DNA of 64,000 nt from an uncultured Clostridium sp. (GCA_905213875.1 CAJMJN010000002.1:1-64000), one strand, 5' to 3'; counted from the stretch's first letter, positions 8,029 to 18,253 are shown. Numbers and translations are program-made. Notes: generated from the letters alone by a model not told the origin.

Positions 8029-9603
8029 ATGAATAATAAATTTTATGTAACAACACCAATATATTATCCAAGTGGAAGATTCCACATTGGAACAGCATAT
8101 ACAGAAGTACTTGCAGATAGTATGAAAAGATTTCATGAATTAAAAGGAGAAGACACATATTTATTAACAGGAACAGATGAGCATGGTCAAAAAATTCAAG
8201 AAAAAGCAGAAGAAGCAGGAATAACACCACAAGAATATGTTGACAAAATGGCTGATATGGCAAAAAAATTGTGGGCAAAAATGGAAATTAATTATGATTA
8301 TTTTATAAGAACAACTGAAGAAAGACACATGAAAGCTGCACAAAAAATATTTGATAAATTTATGGAACAAGGAGATATTTATAAGGGCGAATATGAAGGA
8401 TGGTATTGTGTACCTTGTGAGACCTATTTTACAGAAACTCAATTAGTAGATGGCAAATGTCCTGATTGTGGTAGAGATGTAAAATTAATGAAAGAAGAAG
8501 CATATTTCTTTAATATGAAAAAATATGCAGATAGACTTTTAAAATATTATGATGAACATCCAGATTTTATATATCCAGCATTTAGAAAAAATGAAATGAT
8601 AAATAATTTTATAAAACCAGGATTAGAAGATTTATGTGTAACAAGAACATCTTTTGATTGGGGAATTCCTGTGTTAAAAGATCCTAAACATGTAATGTAT
8701 GTATGGGTAGATGCTTTGACAAACTATTTAACAGCATTAGGATATTTATCAGATGATGATAATTTATTTAAAAAATATTGGCCTGCAGATTTACAAATTG
8801 TTGGAAAAGATATAGCAAGATTTCACTTAATATATTGGCCTATTTTCCTAATGGCATTAGATTTACCACTTCCAAAAACTATATTGGTTCATAATTGGAT
8901 AACAATGAAAGATGGAAAAATGTCAAAATCAAAAGGAAACGTAATTTATCCAGAAAGCCTAATGGAACGTTATGGTTTAGATAGTGTTAAATATTTCTTA
9001 TTAAGAGAAATGCCAACAGCTCAAGATGGAGTGTTTTCGCCAGAAAGTTTTGTAGAAAGATATAATTATGATTTATGTAATGATTTAAGTAATTTATTAA
9101 ATAGAACAGTATCAATGGTAAATAAATATTTTGATGGAAATGTGCCACAATATAAAGGAACGCCAAATGAAGTTGATGAAGAATTTGAAGAATATACATT
9201 AAATCAAATTTGTAAATTTGAAGAAAAAATGGAACAATATGAAATATCAGGTGCATTACAAGAAATATGGGGAATTATTTCAAGAACAAATAAATATATA
9301 GATGAAACAACTCCATGGACATTGGCTAAAGAAGAAAATAAAGAAAAATTAGAATCATCAATGTATCATTTAATTGAAAATTTAAGAAAAATTGCTATTT
9401 TATTAAAACCATTTATAAACGATACGGCTGAGAATATATTTAAACAAATAGGCATAACATCAAAAGATGATAAACAATGGGAAAGTTTAAAAACAAACAT
9501 GAATAATGAAAATCAAAAAGTAATAGAAAAAGGTGAACCAATATTTATGAGATTAAATGCAGAAGAAGAAATTGGATATATAAAAAGTCTAATGAAGAGG
9601 TAA
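8029..9603 (+). CDS. metG: methionyl-tRNA synthetase, short form
   Basis: This class I synthetase charges tRNA-Met. [12 protein letters not shown] near residue 12-23 carries the HIGH-type motif, a zinc knuckle CVPCETYF...CPDCGR lies near 127-148, and KMSKSKGN near 298 is the KMSKS loop. [12 protein letters not shown] is also conserved. The 524-residue length matches the short bacterial form, which lacks the C-terminal EMAP/tRNA-binding domain that B. subtilis-type enzymes carry. Start ATG 8029 follows GGGGGAT. Nothing in the leader suggests a T-box. Confidence 0.96.
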   Translation: MNNKFYVTTPIYYPSGRFHIGTAYTEVLADSMKRFHELKGEDTYLLTGTDEHGQKIQEKAEEAGITPQEYVDKMADMAKKLWAKMEINYDYFIRTTEERHMKAAQKIFDKFMEQGDIYKGEYEGWYCVPCETYFTETQLVDGKCPDCGRDVKLMKEEAYFFNMKKYADRLLKYYDEHPDFIYPAFRKNEMINNFIKPGLEDLCVTRTSFDWGIPVLKDPKHVMYVWVDALTNYLTALGYLSDDDNLFKKYWPADLQIVGKDIARFHLIYWPIFLMALDLPLPKTILVHNWITMKDGKMSKSKGNVIYPESLMERYGLDSVKYFLLREMPTAQDGVFSPESFVERYNYDLCNDLSNLLNRTVSMVNKYFDGNVPQYKGTPNEVDEEFEEYTLNQICKFEEKMEQYEISGALQEIWGIISRTNKYIDETTPWTLAKEENKEKLESSMYHLIENLRKIAILLKPFINDTAENIFKQIGITSKDDKQWESLKTNMNNENQKVIEKGEPIFMRLNAEEEIGYIKSLMKR

Positions 9604-9635
9604 AATATAATAAAAGAAGATAAGAGGAATGTAAA

Positions 9636-10565
9636 ATGGTGAATGATGGAAAAGATGATTTCAATGTATATCAATTTGATACAAAAGAGCCAAAAATAGA
9701 CAAAAAGAAATTAACTTTTATTATACTTATTATATTAGGGATAATTTGCATATTACTAATATGTAACAATATTAGTAATACAATGAGAAGTTATCAAGTA
9801 TATAAACAATATGAAGCACAAATATTGACTTTAAATCAGCAAGAAGTAGAAAGAAAACAACAAGAAGAAGCAAAAAAAGAGCAAGAAAGACAAGCGAAGT
9901 TACCTAAATACACTGAAACAGGAAAAAATAATGTAGAAAAAATTTATCATTCAGAAACTAAAAGAGCATTTTTAACATTTGATGATGGACCATCATCTGT
10001 AACAAATAAAATATTAGATATTTTAAAACAAGAAAATATAAAAGCAACATTTTTTGTGTTAGGATCAAATGTGGAAGCAAAACCAGAATTAGTAAAAAGG
10101 ATGTATGATGAAGGTCATTTTGTTGCAAACCATGGATATTCACATATTTATTCGCAAATATATGCTTCACCAGAAAATGTGTTAAATGAATATAATCAAT
10201 GTAATGATGCAATAAAAAAAGCAATTGGAGAAAATGAATATAATTCACATTTGTTTAGATTTCCAGGAGGATTAGCTGGAGGTAAATATGCTTCAATAAA
10301 ATCTCAAGCTAATGAATTATTAGAACAAAATAATATTGCACATGTAGATTGGAATGCATTAAATGGAGATGCAGAAACAAATAATCTTTCACCAGAATTT
10401 GAAATTTCAAGAATACATGAAACAACAGAAGGAAAAAATAGTATAGTTGTTTTGATGCATGATTCACCAGCTAAGAGTGTAACAGCAGATACACTACCAC
10501 AAATAATAGCAACATTAAGAGATAAAGGTTATGAATTTAAAAACTTTTATGAAATAATAAAATAG
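9636..10565 (+). CDS. membrane-anchored polysaccharide deacetylase (PdaA/PgdA type)
   Basis: This 309-residue protein has a cytoplasmic N-terminus, one membrane helix (LTFIILIILGIICILLICN, about residues 25-45), a charged coiled stretch (QQEVERKQQEEAKKEQER, about 68-88), and an external NodB domain. Catalytic motifs are TFDDGP near 113-118, HGYSH near 166-170 (metal ligands) and RFPGG near 208, with a late HD (VLMHDSPA). Such enzymes remove acetyl groups from peptidoglycan GlcNAc or MurNAc, often giving lysozyme resistance. It sits 33 bases after metG with its own AAGAGGAATG site. Substrate is inferred from the family only. Confidence 0.88.
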   Translation: MVNDGKDDFNVYQFDTKEPKIDKKKLTFIILIILGIICILLICNNISNTMRSYQVYKQYEAQILTLNQQEVERKQQEEAKKEQERQAKLPKYTETGKNNVEKIYHSETKRAFLTFDDGPSSVTNKILDILKQENIKATFFVLGSNVEAKPELVKRMYDEGHFVANHGYSHIYSQIYASPENVLNEYNQCNDAIKKAIGENEYNSHLFRFPGGLAGGKYASIKSQANELLEQNNIAHVDWNALNGDAETNNLSPEFEISRIHETTEGKNSIVVLMHDSPAKSVTADTLPQIIATLRDKGYEFKNFYEIIK

Positions 10566-10588
10566 AAAAGTGTGAAGGGAGAAATACA

Positions 10589-12922
10589 TTGCCAAAAAAA
10601 AGTCCAGATAAAAATCAAAGTATAGAAGAAAAATTAGAATATTTAGGTTTAAACTTAAAAGAAATTCCAAAAGAATTTCAAAAATATAAACCATTAGAAT
10701 TTAGAATACCTAAATTTTATGAGGAAAAACAATATAAACAATATAAATATGTACCAGTAAAAGACATTCAAATATTACTTTCACCAACACATAGATTAGA
10801 TAGTATAGAAGAAAAATATAAAAAAGCTAGACCAATTGCAGATTATTTAGATAGTGAAACAGAAGAAAACATTATTAATCACACAACATTTTTAAATATG
10901 TTAAATAAATTTAAAATTGAGGAAGTAGAAAAAATTTCTGAAGAACAAGAAAACCTAAATAAAAAAATTCCATTCAAAGTTAAATATGAAAATAATTATT
11001 TATGGCAAATATATTATTCAGAAAATACAGATCAATATTTTATGTTAGTACCAACAGAAGATTCAGATTATTCAACATTTTTCTATTTACTAAAAAAACA
11101 AATAGAAAAGAAAAGAGCTGCAAAGATTTTTGTGCCTATAAGAAATGTAGAATATAGTACAACATATCTAAAAAGAACAGAATTTGAAGATATAGAAAAT
11201 TATTTGTGGTTATTTACAAAAGATTGGCCTTTAATATATGAAGTATATAACAAGAAAAATGGACTAAGCATTGAAATAGTAGGAGAAACAGAAGTATATC
11301 AAAAAATAAAAAGCCAATATAAAATAAAATTAGATAGTGAAGAAAAAGCAACACAATTTTATAAATTATTAAAAGCAATGTTTATATTACAAACAGAATT
11401 ACCACATTATTTCTTCTTTAGAACTGATATAGGAAGAAATGGAGAAATCGAATTTTATATAGAAGATAGAAAAATAGAATATCAAGATATTGCAGATTGG
11501 ATAAAAGATGAATATCGTTTAGGTGAAGAAAAATTAGTAAAAACAGAAGAAGCGATAAATAAAAATGATAATAGGCTTAAAGATTTAAAAGTTGAAATTG
11601 CATCACAAGAAATAGAATATTTGGCAAAAGAAAAACAAATATCAACATTCTTAGAGTGTAAAAAAACATTTTTCGGTAAATTCAAGTATTTCTTTAAATA
11701 TGGTAAAAAGAAAAATAATAAATCAAAAGTAGATGATAATCAAGATACAATACATATTGAACAAGAGGCATCAGACGAAAATGAAGAACTGCCAAAAAAG
11801 AGAAAGAAAAAGTCAAATTACAATATAGAAGAACTATTAGAATTGTATAAGATTATAAATGACAAAGAAACAGAACTAAAAAATCTATTAATGGATATAA
11901 ATAGCTTAAAATTAAAAAATAAAAATATGCAAAAGAAAATAGAAAATGCAACAGCATATATTGCAGAAATAGATAGTCATAAAAAGAGCATATTTGAATT
12001 TTGGAAATATAGCAATAAAGACGAAATGAGCTCATTACCAGAAGGCGAAGAGGAAGAAATAAATGTAATAAAGAAAATTACAAAAGTTTTTGATTATGAA
12101 GAAGACATAGAAAAGTTTGGGAAAACAATGGATAAGATGCAACGAAAAAACTTGAATAAAGATGAAACAGACAGTTTGTTTATTACATCAACAGATTTAT
12201 TACCATTAATAAATAAAATAAAATTGAATGACTTTGCTCCAAAAGATATAGAAACAGCACTGAAAGAAATAAAAAAAGAAGCAGTTGAAGAAAAAACACT
12301 TACAACAGAAGAATTTGATATTTTTGGAGGAATACTTCAAGATAATACAAAGGTTTCTAAAATAAAAAATAAAAAACATAGAGAAATGCCAAAAGACAAA
12401 TATAATATTTTAGAAATAAGTAAAACAACAAAACAAATTGGATTTAAAATTTCACTAGAAAATGTTATAAACAATGTAAAAGAAGCAATAAACAAAGTGG
12501 TTGTACCAGAAGATATACCAGTATATAAAGCAATTATTGGGGATAAATTAGATGAAAAACAAATAAACATATTTAATATAAATCCAGAAAATGAAATAGA
12601 AAAAGCATTAAAAGACCCTGAAAATAAAATAAATTTCTATAAAATAAACTTACCAGAAGGTGCAAATGCAATAAGTTATACAAATTGTATTTTTTATGAT
12701 AATCAAAATAAAACTCTTCCAGAAGGGCAAGATCTATCTACAAATATATTAGTTGATATAACCAAATTAAATTTATCATTAACAGGTAAAACTAAATTTA
12801 AAATAGTAGAAGCTGAAAATCCAAAAGATGATTTTTCAAATATAAGTATAAAGACAATAAATGTATTTGAATTTGATGCAGAAGTCAAAAACCAAAATGA
12901 AAATAAAATAAAAAATGACTAG
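10589..12922 (+). CDS. large unknown cytosolic protein
   Basis: This 777-residue protein is not recognised. It starts at TTG 10589 after GAAGGGAG, 24 bases after the deacetylase. It has no signal peptide or membrane segment. Residues about 1-330 look globular (repeated aromatic-rich stretches such as NYLWQIYYSENTDQYFMLVPTEDSDYSTFFYLL and ELPHYFFFRTDIG). Residues about 335-500 are a charged coiled coil (VKTEEAINKNDNRLKDLKVEIASQEIEYLAKE and KIINDKETELKNLLMDINSLKLKNKNMQKKIENA), interrupted by a basic loop (KKNNKSKVDDN, KKRKKKSNYN). A second mixed domain ends the protein. The layout suggests a structural or scaffold protein. Confidence 0.6.
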   Translation: MPKKSPDKNQSIEEKLEYLGLNLKEIPKEFQKYKPLEFRIPKFYEEKQYKQYKYVPVKDIQILLSPTHRLDSIEEKYKKARPIADYLDSETEENIINHTTFLNMLNKFKIEEVEKISEEQENLNKKIPFKVKYENNYLWQIYYSENTDQYFMLVPTEDSDYSTFFYLLKKQIEKKRAAKIFVPIRNVEYSTTYLKRTEFEDIENYLWLFTKDWPLIYEVYNKKNGLSIEIVGETEVYQKIKSQYKIKLDSEEKATQFYKLLKAMFILQTELPHYFFFRTDIGRNGEIEFYIEDRKIEYQDIADWIKDEYRLGEEKLVKTEEAINKNDNRLKDLKVEIASQEIEYLAKEKQISTFLECKKTFFGKFKYFFKYGKKKNNKSKVDDNQDTIHIEQEASDENEELPKKRKKKSNYNIEELLELYKIINDKETELKNLLMDINSLKLKNKNMQKKIENATAYIAEIDSHKKSIFEFWKYSNKDEMSSLPEGEEEEINVIKKITKVFDYEEDIEKFGKTMDKMQRKNLNKDETDSLFITSTDLLPLINKIKLNDFAPKDIETALKEIKKEAVEEKTLTTEEFDIFGGILQDNTKVSKIKNKKHREMPKDKYNILEISKTTKQIGFKISLENVINNVKEAINKVVVPEDIPVYKAIIGDKLDEKQINIFNINPENEIEKALKDPENKINFYKINLPEGANAISYTNCIFYDNQNKTLPEGQDLSTNILVDITKLNLSLTGKTKFKIVEAENPKDDFSNISIKTINVFEFDAEVKNQNENKIKND

Positions 12923-12964
12923 ACTTTTAAAAAGATATATGTTAATATAAGAATTGTCAATAGA

Positions 12965-12996
12965 TTTCGTAATAGATTCTAAAATTTATTACGAAA
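12965..12996. repeat. 10-bp inverted repeat before tRNA-Leu
   Basis: Perfect arms TTTCGTAATA (12965-12974) and TATTACGAAA (12987-12996) flank 12 bases and end eight bases before tRNA-Leu. They overlap a probable promoter (TTGTCA at 12954-12959, TCTAAAAT near 12978). This could be the terminator of the upstream gene or an operator. Confidence 0.5.
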
Positions 12997-13004
12997 CATT
13001 TTAT

Positions 13005-13087
13005 GCCGATGTGGCGGAATTGGTAGACGCACACGACTCAAAATCGTGCGGGAAACCATGTGGGTTCGAGTCCCACCATCGGTACCA
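13005..13087 (+). tRNA. tRNA-Leu (CAA)
   Basis: Acceptor GCCGATG pairs with CATCGGT (G-T at the first pair). The anticodon stem CACGA/TCGTG encloses loop CTCAAAA (anticodon CAA), a long variable arm (GCGGGAAACCATGT) is typical of class II tRNAs, and the T loop is GTTCGAGTC. CCA is encoded at 13085-13087. The 3' end is the integration site of the following element, which rebuilds an intact tRNA. Confidence 0.94.
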
Positions 13088-13089
13088 AA
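13075..13089 (+). other. attL of the tRNA-Leu element
   Basis: ACCATCGGTACCAAA, the last bases of tRNA-Leu, is repeated exactly at 19862-19876. A direct repeat of a tRNA 3' end that brackets an integrase gene is the usual footprint of tyrosine-recombinase integration. Confidence 0.88.
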
Positions 13090-13095
13090 CAAGAA

Positions 13096-13136
13096 AAACC
13101 TTGTAACTGCTGAAATATAAGCACTTTACAAGGTTT
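13096..13136 (+). terminator. terminator after tRNA-Leu (element-borne)
   Basis: The arms AAACCTTGTAA and TTACAAGGTTT are followed by ATTTTTAT. It lies just inside attL and so replaces the tRNA's own terminator. Confidence 0.75.
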
Positions 13137-13175
13137 ATTTTTATAAAATTAATGCAATACTAATGCAATAGACTT

Positions 13176-14141
13176 TTAATTTAGTTTTTTTAATTCTTGT
13201 TGAATAAAATCATTTGATATAGAAGTATAAACATCATTTGTTATTGTACTACCTTCAATATGTCCAACTAGACTCTGTATTACTTTTGGGAAAAGGCCTT
13301 TTTCAACACATCTTGTTATAAAAGTGTGTCTTAATTTATGAGAATGTAAAGAAGAACAGATATTATATTTTTCGTTTATTCTTTGTAGATAAGAAGTTAT
13401 TTCACCAGGAGTAATATAAGTGTTTTTTTGATAATTCCAAAACAATAATCCATATTAGCAGTTCTGTTTTTTAAAATATCTACTATTACCTTTTTTACGT
13501 TTATACTCATAGGGAAGGTTCTTTTACCATTGTCAATACAGACTCTTTTTTTATAAGTCTTTGTATGTTCGCCAAGTATAATATTATAATTAAGATCTTG
13601 AGTTAATGTTCGATATACAGTTAAGGTATTATTTCTTAAATCTATACAGTCAATAGTTAGAGCTAATGTTTCTCCAATTCGCATTCCTGTGTATAATTGT
13701 AATAAAATAATATCTCTATATTTATGATTTTGTTCTTCATTATTTAAAATATTAATAAGTTTAGTTTCTTCTTCTATTGATAATGCTTCTATTTTTTTAT
13801 TTTCTTTTTTAGAAATTGGCTTTGTTAGTGTTTCGTCAAGCATGATGTTGTAAGACAATTTTCTTCTTGAATAAGCAATTTGAAAAATTTTATTAATAGC
13901 TACCCAGATTTTATTAATTACTGAATTAGCATATTCTCTTATATTAGCTTTGCTTTTTTCTATGTCTTCCACGGTTATTTTTTGGATAGGTTTATTAATA
14001 AAATTTTCACAAGTCTTTTTTATTTGAACAACTGTCTCTAAGTCTCTTCTATAAGACCTATCAGAAGTGATACCGTCTTTGTGTTTTTGTTCTATATATT
14101 TTTCTAGTATTGATATGAAAGTATCATTATATGTAGCAATA
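13176..14141 (-). pseudogene. tyrosine recombinase/integrase, broken
   Basis: Read on the minus strand, the integrase runs NDTFISILEKYIEQKHKDGITSDRSYRRDLE (N-terminal core-binding domain, from about 14134), through ALSIEEETKLINILNN and LLQLYTGMRIGETLAL with the first catalytic Arg, then HSHKLRHTFITRCVEKG (HxLRH motif), LVGHIEGSTITNDVYTS (H and catalytic Tyr). A frameshift near 13430-13450 separates the two halves (...NMDYCF | WNYQKNTYITPGEI). The extreme N-terminus is cut off by the IS at 14142. All catalytic residues are present, so only the frameshift and the IS disable it. It is adjacent to attL, as expected for the integrase that inserted this element. Confidence 0.85.
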
Positions 14142-15690
14142 CAGTAGTAACGAATGAAAAATAAATAGATTTAAAGGCATAGCAAAATAAGCAAAAAAAG
14201 CTATGCTTTTTTTGTTGAAAAAATATTTTTTCGCACAAATATGATAAAATATAGACAAATAAGTATACGAAGGATGGTGATATGTATGAAAAAAATTTCA
14301 ACCCAAAATACAACAGAAGTATTTGCGAAAACCCTATTTCACTATGTACCTGAAATACTAAAGTATATAGATGAAATAAAAGACCCAAGAAAAAAATATT
14401 GCTATTCAATGAAATATTTAATAATATCAGAAATGTTAATGTTTTTAAGCGAAGGAAAATCACAGAGATTTACAGAAACAGAATATAAAGATACAAAATA
14501 TTTAGAAAATATTAGTAAGATAGTAAAAGAAAAAATAAAGAAAGTTCCAAATGCAGAAATATATACGGATGTGTTTTCAAAAATAGAAAAACAAGAGATA
14601 GAAAAACTTCAATATAAGATTAATTATAATATGATAAGAAATAAGATATATTATGATTCGAAAGTATATGGAACGAGATTTCAAAAAGCAAATAAAGAAG
14701 TAAGTTCAGAATGGTTATATGAGACAATTGAAAATAAAAAAACATGGTATTTAGCAATGTTAGAAATGAAACTAGTAGCAAATGATATGGAGATATCTAT
14801 GATGAGTGAGATGATAAGAAATGAAGATAGAAGAAGTGAAACAGAGGAAAGAAATAGGAAAAAAGAGCATAGAAGAAATAAAATAAGACTGTGAATTAAA
14901 TGCAGCCAAAAGGCTAATACCAAGATTTAGAAGGATGTATCCAAGGCTTCCAGTGAGAATAATAGCAGATTCGTTGTATCCATCTATAAAATTAATAGAG
15001 TTATGTGAAAAAGAAAAGATGGAATATATATTTGTACTAAAAGATAAAAGAATACCAAGTATACTAGAAGAATTTTTAGCTATAGTAAGTATGCCAGAAG
15101 GAAATCGAGAGTTGAAGGAAGATGAAGAAAAAATAACATTAACATTATGGGAAAATGAGATAGATTATAGAGAAAAGAAAATAAATGTAATAAGACAAAT
15201 CATAAAAAACAAGAAAACAGAAAAATATAGTATATGGATGTGGATTACAAATCGAGAAATAACAAGGAAAAATTTATATAAAATAATATATTGTGCCGAT
15301 TAAGAGACTATATAGAAAATCAAGGATTTAAAGAGCAAAAAGTAACAAGTGGAATAGATTTAGAACATGTATATTCAAAAAATATAAAAGCAATTAAAGT
15401 AATATATACAATCATACAGATAACACATTTAATATTACAAATAATAGAACATTCAAATATATGTGGAGATTTCAGAAAAAAATATGGAAGCGTAAAAGTA
15501 TTTCGAAGAAAGTTTTATGCCCATTTAACCGAAACTCAAATAAACATAGAACTTATTCAAACGAAGATACAAATACGCTTCGATAAATCATTAATGATAT
15601 ATTAATAATACTGTATTGTGAAGAAAACCTAAAAAATAAACTTTAAAAAACCTAATTTTCTAAGAAAAAAATTTTTATTCGTCACTACTG
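14142..15690. mobile_element. insertion sequence with degraded DDE transposase
   Basis: Imperfect terminal inverted repeats are visible: CAGTAGTAACGAATGAAAAAT at the left (from 14142) and its match in ATTTTTTATTCGTCACTACTG-type sequence at the right (ending 15690, where the bases read TTTTTATTCGTCACTACTG). The 1.55-kb unit contains one transposase in broken frames and lies in the 5' end of the integrase. No clear target duplication is seen next to the ends. Confidence 0.75.
14286..15605 (+). pseudogene. DDE transposase, frameshifted
   Basis: Three consecutive frames join into one protein. The first (ATG 14286 to 14894) has IKDPRKKYCYSMKYLIISEM, the DDE-associated N-terminal domain. The second (through 15303) reads DCELNAAKRLIPRFRRMYP then RLPVRIIADSLYPSIKLIEL, with the second catalytic Asp region. 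The third (to 15605) is the C-terminal part. The breaks are near 14890 and 15295. The catalytic core is intact in pieces only, so the IS is probably dead. The family appears ISNCY- or IS4-like from the ADxLYP motif, but I am not sure of it. Confidence 0.7.
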
Positions 15691-15707
15691 TTTTCATCAA
15701 ATATTAA

Positions 15708-15736
15708 TTGACAAAAAAAATTTGTTATGGTTTAAT
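15708..15736 (+). promoter_or_regulatory. promoter of the cargo operon
   Basis: TTGACA (15708-15713) and TTTAAT (15731-15736) are separated by 17 bases. It lies immediately outside the IS right end, upstream of the 15784 gene. Confidence 0.65.
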
Positions 15737-15783
15737 AAATTAAGATTAGTTTATTTACAAGAAAGGATGTATGATTATACATA

Positions 15784-16167
15784 ATGAAAGAAAAGAAAAT
15801 TAAAGTTGAATATATAATATCTGGAAAAGGAAGATATGAAAAAACAGAAATGGATGGAATAAAAATAGGTGAAAAATTTTATTTAGGCAATGATTCAATG
15901 GACACTATTGAGGTTGAAGAAATAAATGAAGATTCATGTATTTTATTATTTAATTGTCATTTTATGAAAATTGAACCCAATAAAGGAGAATACATTGACA
16001 TTATTAGACAAGATGAAAAAAATCATTTAAATATTCCATTAAGAGTTTATAGATTATCTGTAAATATGAATGAAGAAATCAATTTTATACCACCTAAATT
16101 ACCTTCTCCAACATATCGTATGAAAATAGTTTCGGTATATGAAGAAGAAAGAACATTGTGGAGATAA
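15784..16167 (+). CDS. unknown cargo protein
   Basis: This 127-residue protein is not recognised. It is soluble with alternating beta-type sequence (KVEYIISGKGRYEKTEMDGIKIGEKFYLGND, then IEVEEINEDSCILLFNCHFMKIEP), ending basic-aromatic (YRMKIVSVYEEERTLWR). The spacing of AAAGGATG to ATG 15784 is long, so an in-frame start could be elsewhere nearby. It is the first gene of the element's cargo operon and slightly overlaps the possible long form of the phosphoesterase gene. Confidence 0.5.
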   Translation: MKEKKIKVEYIISGKGRYEKTEMDGIKIGEKFYLGNDSMDTIEVEEINEDSCILLFNCHFMKIEPNKGEYIDIIRQDEKNHLNIPLRVYRLSVNMNEEINFIPPKLPSPTYRMKIVSVYEEERTLWR

Positions 16168-16199
16168 ATAAAGTTCTAAATCAAAGAAAGAGATATAGT

Positions 16200-16874
16200 A
16201 TGGAAAAGATTATAAATTTATTCAAGAAATTATTTAATAAAAATGATTTTTCAGAAAATAAGTTGTTAAAAAAATATGGGAAAGCATATCCCTTAAAGAA
16301 ATATAATTTAAAATTATTATTCTTAGCTGATACTCACAATTGTTTAAACCATGATAGTGATGTATTAAATTATATAAAGGAAAATGATGATTATGATTAT
16401 TGTATTTTGTTAGGTGACCATTCTGCAAGTGATTTGGATATGATTTTAAAAATTGTTCCACTTAATAAAATTTGTGGTGTATTAGGTAATCACGATAGTT
16501 GGGATAAGTATACTAATTATGGAATAACTAATATAGGTGGAAATATCATTGATATAAATGATTTAAAAATTGCAGGAATGGGAGGAAGCTTTAAATATAA
16601 AAGAAATGATGAATATGCATTTTATACACAAGAAGAAAGTATAGAAATTGCAAAGAAAATAGGAAATGCTGATATTTTTGTAACTCACGATAAAGCATTT
16701 ACTGAAGATAATCACAATCCTGTTCATGATGGATTAAAAGGGATAACAAATTATATATATACAAATCATATTCCATTACATATTCACGGTCATTTACATG
16801 AAAACATGGAAGAAGTTTTAAAAAATGGAACAAAAAGTATAGGTATTTATATGGCAAAAATTATTAAAATATGA
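16200..16874 (+). CDS. metallophosphoesterase
   Basis: The calcineurin-like fold carries all its metal motifs in order: LFLADTHN (D-x-H), LLGDHS (GD), VLGNHDS (GNHD), VTHDK (H) and HIHGHLHE (GHxH). It therefore probably hydrolyses a phosphodiester or phosphomonoester. ATG 16200 is preferred, giving 224 residues; a TTG at 16158 would add 14 residues. The N-terminal basic helix (INLFKKLFNKN) is short and not clearly a membrane segment. It is the second gene of the cargo operon on the tRNA-Leu element. Substrate is unknown; phage-defence or nucleotide-signal cleavage is possible but not shown. Confidence 0.8.
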   Translation: MEKIINLFKKLFNKNDFSENKLLKKYGKAYPLKKYNLKLLFLADTHNCLNHDSDVLNYIKENDDYDYCILLGDHSASDLDMILKIVPLNKICGVLGNHDSWDKYTNYGITNIGGNIIDINDLKIAGMGGSFKYKRNDEYAFYTQEESIEIAKKIGNADIFVTHDKAFTEDNHNPVHDGLKGITNYIYTNHIPLHIHGHLHENMEEVLKNGTKSIGIYMAKIIKI

Positions 16875-16923
16875 TAAACTATTATTAATAAAATAAATTT
16901 TAAATTAAGGAGATTAAAATATT

Positions 16924-17403
16924 ATGGGAAGATTAGAAAGTATTTCATCAAAAAAGTCATTAGATTGGAATGTTGAAAAAGATGGTATAAAAGAAATGAA
17001 ATCGAAATCGGAATCAAATAATTATATTAGAGATAGTTTTGATTTATTATTTACTCCTGAAGAATTAAAAACTATGCAAGCAAGTGTGCCAATAATTAAT
17101 GATGATGATAAAGCTTTACATGAAGATTCAAAAGGCTTAGAATCTGAAATCAGAGATTTAATTGCTGAAAGCCAATTTGATAGTAAACAAATAGGTCGAC
17201 ATACAATTGGTGAAGTTGGAATTGAAACAGTTATCGAAAATAAAGAAAGTCAACACAGAAAATTAGATAAAGCTTCAATTGAAAAACAATTTGAAATTTC
17301 AGCTGCCGAGTTCGATAGAATTGCAAATGAAGGGAAAGATATAGAATATGATTCATCGCCAGAAATAGACGCAATTATGTCACAAATAGAAAGGGATTGG
17401 TAA
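16924..17403 (+). CDS. unknown acidic cargo protein
   Basis: This 159-residue protein is not recognised. It is acidic, soluble and probably partly disordered (LESISSKKSLDWNVEKDGIKEMKSKSESNN), with helical parts (SIEKQFEISAAEFDRIANEG). AAGGAG precedes ATG 16924. It is third in the cargo operon, 49 bases after the phosphoesterase and 19 before the next gene. Confidence 0.5.
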   Translation: MGRLESISSKKSLDWNVEKDGIKEMKSKSESNNYIRDSFDLLFTPEELKTMQASVPIINDDDKALHEDSKGLESEIRDLIAESQFDSKQIGRHTIGEVGIETVIENKESQHRKLDKASIEKQFEISAAEFDRIANEGKDIEYDSSPEIDAIMSQIERDW

Positions 17404-17422
17404 AACAAAGGAGGAATAATAT

Positions 17423-17878
17423 ATGGTTTCAGAAAATTATGCATGTGCATATAAAGAAGTAATTGAAGTCTTGAAACATACAAAGAGAGAAGATGTAAAT
17501 AAAATTCCAAAGCTAGAAATAATCCTTTGGAGACAAAACATGAAAAAAGATTATAATTTTAAAATTGATGAAAATAAACCAATAGAAGATCAAAATTTGT
17601 CAAAAGAGGCTAAGGCTGTGTTAGCTAATATTTTTAAGAAATATTGGGCAACAGATTATCAAAGAGAAAGAATAGAAGCTAAGGAAAAATATGATCTTGA
17701 ACAAATTGAAAAAGAGAAATACGAAAAATATAACCCAGATAATATATTTAAAAATAGAAATAAAGTTGAAATGCAAGAAGAAACAAATATTAATAGTGTA
17801 GCAATGGTGGAATATAAAGAAAAGAAGTTCCTACAAAAAATATTTGACAAAATTAAACATTTATTTAAGAGAAATTAG
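17423..17878 (+). CDS. conserved hypothetical protein, last cargo gene
   Basis: The 151 residues include YKEVIEVLKHTKREDVNKIPKLEIILW and LSKEAKAVLANIFKKYWATDYQRERI. I recall this pattern in small unnamed Clostridia proteins that often sit near mobile genes (EVLEIL...KIP...LS..A.AILA.LFRDYWA). It is soluble, with a basic coiled C-terminus ending KKFLQKIFDKIKHLFKRN. A GGAGG site precedes ATG 17423. An intrinsic terminator follows directly. Confidence 0.55.
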   Translation: MVSENYACAYKEVIEVLKHTKREDVNKIPKLEIILWRQNMKKDYNFKIDENKPIEDQNLSKEAKAVLANIFKKYWATDYQRERIEAKEKYDLEQIEKEKYEKYNPDNIFKNRNKVEMQEETNINSVAMVEYKEKKFLQKIFDKIKHLFKRN

Positions 17879-17879
17879 A

Positions 17880-17918
17880 AAATACGGAATGAGCATTTTT
17901 AAAGTTCATTTCGTATTT
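17880..17918 (+). terminator. terminator of the cargo operon
   Basis: The arms AAATACGGAATGA and TCATTTCGTATTT have one mismatch and are followed by TGGTTTT. It closes the operon right after the stop at 17878. Confidence 0.7.
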
Positions 17919-17995
17919 TGGTTTTAATCTATAATTCCAATTCTCTTAAAATAGTAATACGAATCCATACTGCCTTTAAAATAAATTTCTTTTTC

Positions 17996-18253
17996 TCAAA
18001 TATCTTGCAAATTATTATATAGAACAATAACTTGAGATAAATCTTTACATTCTCCTGCACTTAATCCATTTTCTAAATCAGCTTCATCAAGTAATTTTTG
18101 GATATTCAAATTTTTATCCATAATCTTATGATTTTTATCTTTAATTTCTCTATAATTTTTGTTGTTTTTTATTAAATATTGTCTTATATCTTCAATACTT
18201 TCATAAAAGTCTTCACTATATTCCTCTATAAATGGTTTTAATCTTTCTTCCAT
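17996..18253 (-). CDS. small protein partnered with TnpV
   Basis: This 85-residue acidic helical protein (MEERLKPFIEEYSEDFYESIEDIRQYL...ENGLSAGECKDLSQVIVLYNN) is not firmly recognised. It starts 11 bases after the TnpV gene with an AGGAGGATTTACAATG site, so both are one transcript. Small helical partners of similar size often follow TnpV in Clostridia elements. Confidence 0.5.
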   Translation of the reverse strand: MEERLKPFIEEYSEDFYESIEDIRQYLIKNNKNYREIKDKNHKIMDKNLNIQKLLDEADLENGLSAGECKDLSQVIVLYNNLQDI

